A DNA stretch of 64,000 nucleotides from JACJYE01 sp964432875 (GTDB taxonomy: Bacteria > Bacteroidota > Bacteroidia > Chitinophagales > Saprospiraceae), in assembly GCA_964432875.1 (NCBI GenBank), contig CAYSPJ010000006.1:18341-82340 (forward strand), in the 5' to 3' direction. The notes beneath the pieces were generated by a model that was given only the letters and a program-made list of their open reading frames with translations, made no database searches and was not told the origin of the DNA. Every line of letters starts with the position of its first letter. Within the stretch, counting starts at the first letter, position 1. The position numbers and the translations under genes were made by a program. Shown here piece after piece: positions 59,427-64,000 of this stretch.

Positions 59427-61328
59427 CTATTGCCCCAGTTTCTCGATCAGGCCTTCCATCTGCTTGATCTGAACCTGAGCAGCTTCGAGCAGGGATTTGC
59501 TCCCCGCGCTCCCCTGCAGCTCGGCCAACTGGGCAGCGCGCTGGAAATAGACGAGGCCCTGCCGGGCCTGCTTTTCCAGCGCAGCCCGCTCGTGCGCCAG
59601 CAACCGGCAGCGCCGGTTGCTGGCGATGCCTAAAAAGTAGAGTGCTTGGGCTTCGAGCAAACCCAGGATTGCTCCGAAGGGACCGGCTTCTGCTGCGGCA
59701 AGATGACGGCGGGTATCATTATGCAAATCGCGGATTTTGGCCATCAACCCCTCCACCTCTGCCTCGATGGCATGGATATTTTGCTCGTCCAGCCCTTCAT
59801 CCATCATGAGGCGAGTTTGGGCCCAAGACAACTCGTAGCTGTACAACAGCATCCACAAATGCAGGCTCAGGCGGTGGTGTTTGCCGCTTTCTGACGCTAC
59901 TTCATCGGCCCCCATGCGGCAAGGCTCGGCAGCCAAGCTTTCTACCAGCTGCCTTGCCGCATAGAGGCGGTTCAGCCCCCGATGGGCGATAGCTCTGATC
60001 TCCTCGATAGCCTGTGGCTGCCCCTGGAGCGCTTCCAGGGCGTGTTGGGCGGCGAGCGCCAAGTTGAAATACAATGACATCTGCTGGGCCCGCAAAGGGC
60101 AGCCCAAAGCAGACAGCTCATGCCCTGCCGGGGCATGAGCGATGGAGGCCAATGTCTGGTCAAAAAAGCCAATGGCCCTGGTACCTGCTCGCTCGATCTC
60201 TTCCAATTGTTTTTTGCCCAGCTCGGAAGCTGGCCGGCGGGTGTATTGCACCTGGAACAAGCCTTGCAGGTACGCTCGCAGCACTTCGGCGGTGAAATCG
60301 GGCTGGCGCATTTCCAAAGCGGCCTTCAGCTCGGCATCCTGGACCTTCTCAAAGCAATCGGCCGCGATGCGGCAATACCGGTCGAAGGCTGCCATTTGGC
60401 GGCCGAAGCTCGCTTCGTCCACCGGGCGGAGGCTCTCATTGTAGCTGCTGGTCAGCGTGTTTTCCAGCGTGCTGGCGACAGCCAGGGCATAAACATAGGT
60501 CACCTGCCCGACCCTGAACAACACGGTAGGGTGGCCGTCGTTGTAGCGCAGGATCCTCTCGGCAGCCTGCACGGGCTGCGCCAAAGTATCCAGCCGCAAG
60601 TGCTGGCGGATGGAGTCTTGGAAAACAAAGGGCTTACGGGCGCGGCGGTTGAAGCGCGGCCCCAGCTCTTCCCGCGGCAGCTCTGCAAACTCCTGGTAAG
60701 TCAGCGGGTTGGGGCTGAGCTGCCAAATCGGGTCCAGCGGGAGGTGCTCTGCGATGAAGGCCTCCGGGGCGACGAGGAAGTAGTCTTCGTTGTCTTGGCT
60801 CACTTCTCCGGCGCCCGGCGTAGCGCCCCAGGTAGGGTCGGAAAGCAGCCACTCCGCCCCAACCCGCAAGGCGATCCAGGCATGGCCGATGCGCTCCACT
60901 TCTCCTTGTTGGTTGCGCACCAGCCCACTGACGACTTCGGCCTGCAAGCCCATCGCATCGGCCAGCGCTTTTGCCAGTTGGGCATAGCCCTGGCACACCG
61001 CTTTGCGCTGCTGCAACACCGCCTCTGGCTGTTGCGATTCGGTAAACTGCCGCGTGGCGATCAAAGAGGCTTGATCTACCTCCTCGTCGTAAGTGATATA
61101 GTGAGCCATCCAGATGTAAATCGCCCGGTATTTTTCACGGGGGCGGCTGCTGGCACTGGCGAGGTATGCCGCCAGGGTTTCTACGCTTTGGCTGGCTTCT
61201 TCGGGCGCTTCCAGCGCGTGGCGGTCAATGCGGCTATAGCCGCTGGATGGCGTGCCAGGTTGCGCCAGGGTGGGTAGGCTAGCGCTCAGGAGCACTAAGA
61301 GCAAAAAATAGTCGAGTCGGTGGTGCAT
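59427..61328 (-). CDS. Transglutaminase-like domain protein
   Basis: A 633-residue exported protein with a signal peptide (YFLLLVLLSASLPTLAQ). Residues 30-210 form a transglutaminase-like (papain-fold) domain: catalytic Cys in RKAVCQGYAQLAKALADAMG, His in RIGHAWIALRVG and Asp in LLSDPTWGATPG. The remaining 420 residues are mostly helical and include 'SYNESLRPVDEASFGRQMAA' and 'LEKQARQGLVYFQRAAQLAEL'. The substrate is unknown; the family often processes peptides. Start 61328 (MHHRLDYF) begins the signal peptide. Confidence 0.88.
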   Translation of the reverse strand: MHHRLDYFLLLVLLSASLPTLAQPGTPSSGYSRIDRHALEAPEEASQSVETLAAYLASASSRPREKYRAIYIWMAHYITYDEEVDQASLIATRQFTESQQPEAVLQQRKAVCQGYAQLAKALADAMGLQAEVVSGLVRNQQGEVERIGHAWIALRVGAEWLLSDPTWGATPGAGEVSQDNEDYFLVAPEAFIAEHLPLDPIWQLSPNPLTYQEFAELPREELGPRFNRRARKPFVFQDSIRQHLRLDTLAQPVQAAERILRYNDGHPTVLFRVGQVTYVYALAVASTLENTLTSSYNESLRPVDEASFGRQMAAFDRYCRIAADCFEKVQDAELKAALEMRQPDFTAEVLRAYLQGLFQVQYTRRPASELGKKQLEEIERAGTRAIGFFDQTLASIAHAPAGHELSALGCPLRAQQMSLYFNLALAAQHALEALQGQPQAIEEIRAIAHRGLNRLYAARQLVESLAAEPCRMGADEVASESGKHHRLSLHLWMLLYSYELSWAQTRLMMDEGLDEQNIHAIEAEVEGLMAKIRDLHNDTRRHLAAAEAGPFGAILGLLEAQALYFLGIASNRRCRLLAHERAALEKQARQGLVYFQRAAQLAELQGSAGSKSLLEAAQVQIKQMEGLIEKLGQ

Positions 61329-61378
61329 AAACTCGGGTTTGGGGCAAAAATAAGCATTAGCTGGGATATGGCTGGGGT

Positions 61379-61721
61379 GATGGGGGTGCAAATAATGGTC
61401 AAAGGGGTGTCGGGCCGGAGGCCGCCGGGCGGTTGGGCCGCGGCTCCATAGTCGCCGCCCAACTCTCCCCCGCCAGCCAGGGTGGCCTGGTGGAAGGAGG
61501 CTGCTCGGTTTCGCGTGGCCGGTGCGAGCAGGGGCCAGTCGGCGGTGGATTTGCAGGCGCGGCGGGGCTGTGACGTGCTCCCGCTCTCACGTGTTTCTGT
61601 TTTGGCATGTTTCCAGGCTTGCCGTTTGTAGGGACATTAGGGACACGGAACGGGTGGGACGGAGCTGCTGCGCTGAGCCGTGGCAGCGTGCACTGTAAGC
61701 TGATAGCGGGGCCCATTGCCA
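61379..61721. other. GC-rich interval without a credible gene
   Basis: The frames here are Pro/Arg/Ala-rich on both strands and have no start context or protein-like composition. Together with the adjacent 96-bp repeat this looks like non-coding accessory DNA. Confidence 0.5.
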
Positions 61722-61817
61722 AGTGTAGCGTGAGCGGTCATCCCGCTCAAATGTCCACTGGACGTTCAGCGGGGTGCCTTGCCGTAGGGGGTATGCGGGC
61801 GACTGCGTGCGCGGTGG
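61722..61817 (+). repeat. 96-bp direct repeat, left copy
   Basis: Runs from AGTGTAGCGTGAGCGGTCAT to TGCGTGCGCGGTGG. It aligns without gaps to 63320-63415 with 13 differences in 96 positions by eye. It contains the short palindromes GAGCGG-TCATC-CCGCTC (offset by one base) and GTCCA-C-TGGAC, which are degraded in the right copy. The two copies flank the abiE-like operon. Confidence 0.85.
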
Positions 61818-61849
61818 GTGCCGGGGAGGTTTCGCAAACGCGGCTTCGC

Positions 61850-62629
61850 TCATAGCGGCACCTGCTCCCAGAAGCTCCGGAAAAGGCGTACCCGGCGGTC
61901 ATCCTCGGGGTGAAATAAGAAGGGGCGGACGTCCTCGGCGAGCAGATTCAAGTCCACTTTGTTGATTACTTCAAAGATGGCTTGCCGCAGCGACTCGGGC
62001 GTGCTAACTCCCATTTTCGCATTCAGATAGGCATAGTCTGGTTGTACCCCTTTGGAGAATAGGAACACGATGTCAAAATAGTCTCGCCCTTTAGCTCGCG
62101 GGCGGTTGCCCAAGGCGTAAAGCTTTTGCGCCAACAAAAGGCCAAGCGGCGTAACCAGCAAGCGGGTAAACAGGCCAAATCGGTTCAACACGTAGAGTTG
62201 AGGCTCAAAGGAGAAGCCTTGGCTTTCTGTATCTAGTTGAATGAGGATTTTCTCCTCCCGGTGCCCGCTCAGGCCCTGCTCGAATAGCAGGCTTGGAAAA
62301 CGAATTTTAAAGCGATAGGCGCCCCGATTGACGCTGGTTACTTCCACGCGGTAGCCTCGGCGTTCCAGGCCTTTTTGCACCAATTCAGCAACAGCATCGA
62401 ATTCTTGCGCAGATAGGCCGAAATTATCAAAGTCCAAGTCTTCCGAAAAGCGGGTGTTGCCATGTACCAAGCGCAGGCAGGTGCCGCCCAAAAAGCAGAA
62501 CTTCTCGGCAAAAGCGCTTTCGTATAGTATCTCCAGGATGACACACTGCAAGTATTCCCGCAGCATGGCTTGCTTCTGCAACTCTAAGTGAGCGGGAAAC
62601 TGCTTAGCGATTTGTTCAAGGCTCATCAT
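61850..62629 (-). CDS. abiEii: AbiEii-type nucleotidyltransferase toxin
   Basis: A 259-residue protein of the AbiEii/AbiGii (type IV toxin) nucleotidyltransferase family. The signature is 'FLGGTCLRLVHGNTRFSEDL' followed by DFDNFG: the Gly-Gly-Thr and the two aspartates of the polymerase-beta-like active site. Later stretches 'LAQKLYALGNRPRAKGRDYF' and 'DIVFLFSK' are also typical. Such toxins transfer nucleotides to a target and are countered by the AbiEi-type partner. The start overlaps the stop of the upstream gene by 4 bp (ATGA). The stop lies 32 bp from the left 96-bp repeat. Confidence 0.9.
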   Translation of the reverse strand: MMSLEQIAKQFPAHLELQKQAMLREYLQCVILEILYESAFAEKFCFLGGTCLRLVHGNTRFSEDLDFDNFGLSAQEFDAVAELVQKGLERRGYRVEVTSVNRGAYRFKIRFPSLLFEQGLSGHREEKILIQLDTESQGFSFEPQLYVLNRFGLFTRLLVTPLGLLLAQKLYALGNRPRAKGRDYFDIVFLFSKGVQPDYAYLNAKMGVSTPESLRQAIFEVINKVDLNLLAEDVRPFLFHPEDDRRVRLFRSFWEQVPL

Positions 62630-63240
62630 AACTCTAAGTAATTTTGTAACGCTCGCCACCGCTGCTCCAATGCCGGAGAAGCGAAAAGGCTAAGATAATC
62701 CAAGGCAAGGCTCAAATCAATCTGGGCGGCGATCTCCTCCCGCTTAAGGCGAAGCGCCGCGAAATCCGGGGCGGCTACCAAATGGGGGTGGAAATACAGC
62801 CAATCCAGCAGGGTCTTTTCCGGCTCTGCAATCAAAAAGGCAGCCTCAGCACTTTGCATGAGTTGATAGCCAAAAAAGAGGCGCGGCTGTATCGAGCGGT
62901 ATTCGAAATGCCCGATGGGCGTACGCCAAGCGCCTGGCTTTGCCGTCGTGACGGAAGTGACGCTAAATACGCTCTCTGGAATCCAGTTATAATAGCGCAG
63001 CGCCGTAGCCAAAGAAACGTAAGAGGGGCGATGCAGGCGATTGGCAATTAGGTACAGGTCTTGCTCCGAACGCAAGGTGCCAGGAAAGGCATACCAAGTG
63101 TTGCGAAGCTTGAGCAGGTAGCCTTTATCCTGCCAGTTGACCAGATTCACAAAGTTGAAATCTGGCCATTGCTTGGCGATGTCCTTGGTGCAAAAGACCC
63201 GCTGCGGCTCGAATACCATCCTGAATTCCTGGAAATTCAT
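62626..63240 (-). CDS. abiEi: AbiEi-type antitoxin/transcriptional regulator
   Basis: A 204-residue protein with an N-terminal winged-helix-like part ('VFCTKDIAKQWPDFNFVNLV', 'WQDKGYLLKLRNTWYAFPGT'), then 'YLIANRLHRPSYVSLATALR', 'YYNWIPESVFSVTSVTTAKP' and 'LIAEPEKTLLDWLYFHP'. These match AbiEi-like antitoxins, which repress the operon and oppose the toxin. The start at 63240 (MNFQEF) gives a normal N-terminus; an upstream extension would run back into the right 96-bp repeat. It is the first gene of the pair and probably carries the operon promoter in 63241-63319, an AT-rich stretch. Confidence 0.87.
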   Translation of the reverse strand: MNFQEFRMVFEPQRVFCTKDIAKQWPDFNFVNLVNWQDKGYLLKLRNTWYAFPGTLRSEQDLYLIANRLHRPSYVSLATALRYYNWIPESVFSVTSVTTAKPGAWRTPIGHFEYRSIQPRLFFGYQLMQSAEAAFLIAEPEKTLLDWLYFHPHLVAAPDFAALRLKREEIAAQIDLSLALDYLSLFASPALEQRWRALQNYLEL

Positions 63241-63319
63241 TCTTGTTTTTTTGCAAAAATATAAATTTTTAGAAACAGAATCAAATATTCCTGCTTGTTT
63301 CGTGGAAAAGCAAGGGCGC

Positions 63320-63415
63320 AGTGTAGGGTAAGTGGTCATCCCGATCGAATGCCCAATGGACATTCAGCGGGGTGCCTTGGCGTAGGGGGTACACGGGGGC
63401 CTGCGTGCGCGGTGG
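63320..63415 (+). repeat. 96-bp direct repeat, right copy
   Basis: Gap-free counterpart of 61722-61817 (83 of 96 identical by eye), beginning AGTGTAGGGTAAGTGGTCAT and ending TGCGTGCGCGGTGG. It lies upstream of the abiE-like operon. Identity stops sharply at both ends. Confidence 0.85.
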
Positions 63416-63528
63416 CTGTGGCCTTTGCCATACTGGCCCTGCTATAATCGGGAGATTTTCTGGGCTTTTTGAGCGATTAGGCAGCCTGCGGGAACTTTTC
63501 GAAGAAGCTTGCTATTACCTTTCCTTTT

Positions 63529-63660
63529 ATGAAGCACCTGAAATTGTATCACGGATCACGAAAATTGTTCGATCAGCTGTCGAATGCCTATCACGATAGT
63601 GGTAATGGAAAGATGAACGCTGGCTGGGTACCTTTCATCAGATTTAAACATGGCATTTGA
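63529..63660 (+). pseudogene. Short frame beginning MKHLKLYHGSRKLFDQL (possibly broken)
   Basis: A 43-codon ATG frame whose start resembles the 'LYHGS' opening of ADP-ribosyltransferase-like proteins such as DUF3990. It stops at TGA (63658-63660). The same frame continues past the stop with a protein-like stretch (IPFGYARNVYGMG), which could mean a nonsense mutation in a longer gene. The interval is AT-richer than the core genome. Too short for a firm call. Confidence 0.35.
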
Positions 63661-63832
63661 ATTCCCTTTGGATATGCCCGCAACGTCTATGGTATGGGTA
63701 GCAGATGGCAAAAAACTTTATCACAATAAGATCAACACTGGTTATTACTATCTGGAAAGCAGAGAAGATCACCTTCTTTTCCATACTGCTACGAAAAGTA
63801 CCATCATAAAAACTGGCGAGACGACTTGTTAG
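63650..63832 (+). CDS. Small ORF of 60 residues
   Basis: An ATG frame overlapping the preceding short frame by 11 bp. The product (MAFEFPLDMPATSMVWVADG, then KKLYHNKINTGYYYLESRED) has natural composition, but I recognise no family. It may be an independent small gene or the frame-shifted rest of the same broken gene. Confidence 0.4.
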   Translation: MAFEFPLDMPATSMVWVADGKKLYHNKINTGYYYLESREDHLLFHTATKSTIIKTGETTC

Positions 63833-63929
63833 TTATCGTACAATTTCGAAGTTGTCCGATAGCTATCCGCATAACTAAGCACCGGTCGGGATGGGTGCCA
63901 TTCAAGCCGTGACTGCGCCCGCGGTGCCG

Positions 63930-64000
63930 CTAAGCCCCTGGCAGCGCCATCTCCGCCCAGGAAAAAGCCGTCTCATACCCCCGCTGGCGGAAATACTGGC
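63930..64000 (-). CDS. C-terminal end of a gene cut by the window edge
   Basis: The minus strand enters the window with 22 open codons (QYFRQRGYETAFSWAEMALP, then GA) and a TAG stop at 63930-63932. The aromatic/charged composition is protein-like. The product cannot be identified. Confidence 0.35.
   Translation of the reverse strand, partial: QYFRQRGYETAFSWAEMALPGA

Noticed and set aside
60120..61277. 385-residue open frame antisense to the transglutaminase-like gene
   Set aside because: No signal, motif or start context; the opposite strand has a signal peptide and a catalytic triad.
61399..61722. 107-residue Pro/Arg-rich frame next to the left repeat
   Set aside because: Low-complexity composition, overlaps frames on both strands, no start signal.
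63372..63599. 75-residue frame crossing the right 96-bp repeat
   Set aside because: Its first third is translated from the repeat, whose other copy encodes a different, also implausible frame; the later part is out of frame with the better ORF at 63529.

Overview
The window looks like a chromosomal segment of a Bacteroidota bacterium, most likely of the Saprospiria (Saprospiraceae-like). The evidence is a complete porP-gldK-gldL-gldM-gldN type IX secretion locus, two large secreted proteins with C-terminal type IX sorting domains, several TAnnTTTG-type (Bacteroidota) -7 boxes, weak Shine-Dalgarno use, and many lipoproteins with short SxC lipoboxes. No rRNA, tRNA, CRISPR array or insertion sequence was recognised.

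Layout. 0.2-2.8 kb (minus strand): a small CPMC membrane protein, a DUF420 protein carrying an EF-hand-like loop, a SCO1-like protein without its copper cysteines, and a CHAD protein. The first three look like terminal-oxidase accessory genes, but no oxidase lies in the window. 2.8-5.3 kb: ergothioneine synthesis (egtD, egtB). 5.4-9.4 kb: an alpha/beta hydrolase, a GHL10-type glycoside hydrolase and a large helical protein of unknown function. 9.9-16 kb: the type IX motor/outer-membrane locus in the order porP, gldK, gldL, gldM, gldN. 16.5-17.4 kb: a membrane protein whose N-terminus resembles an effector-associated domain. 17.6-22.2 kb (plus strand): two paralogous persulfide dioxygenase-rhodanese fusions on either side of a CBS-pair protein and a coiled-coil protein. 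Both fusions have TGAC-N4-GTCA inverted repeats upstream, which suggests a sulfide/persulfide detoxification regulon.

22.3-27.5 kb (minus): class A penicillin-binding protein, 3-dehydroquinate synthase and a paralogue of the 7.9-9.4 kb helical protein. 27.7-33.1 kb (plus): two secreted type IX cargo proteins separated by strong terminators and a candidate small RNA. 33.2-43.9 kb: free-methionine sulfoxide reductase, TerC, an aldehyde dehydrogenase, a large anchored protein, DUF423, a TRL-family lipoprotein, two small coupled genes and an alpha-glucan phosphorylase. 44-52 kb (minus): two extracytoplasmic thioredoxin-like lipoproteins, a lipoprotein-type prohibitin, a TPR protein, a YdeI-like protein and dnaE. 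52.2-61.3 kb: a beta-helix/diheme cytochrome pair (SO2929/SO2930 type), a hydrolase, a secreted protein, an SRPBCC protein, a MATE transporter and a transglutaminase-like protein.

The last 2.6 kb is accessory in character. An abiEi/abiEii-type type IV toxin-antitoxin operon sits between two directly repeated 96-bp elements (83 of 96 positions identical by eye). Beyond the second repeat are AT-richer, apparently broken small reading frames. The most interesting places are this repeat-bounded island, the duplicated persulfide module with its shared operator, the effector-associated-domain-like membrane protein beside the T9SS locus, and the promoter-plus-terminator small-RNA candidate near 30.8 kb. 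All functions are read from the sequence by eye; nothing was searched or computed against a database.
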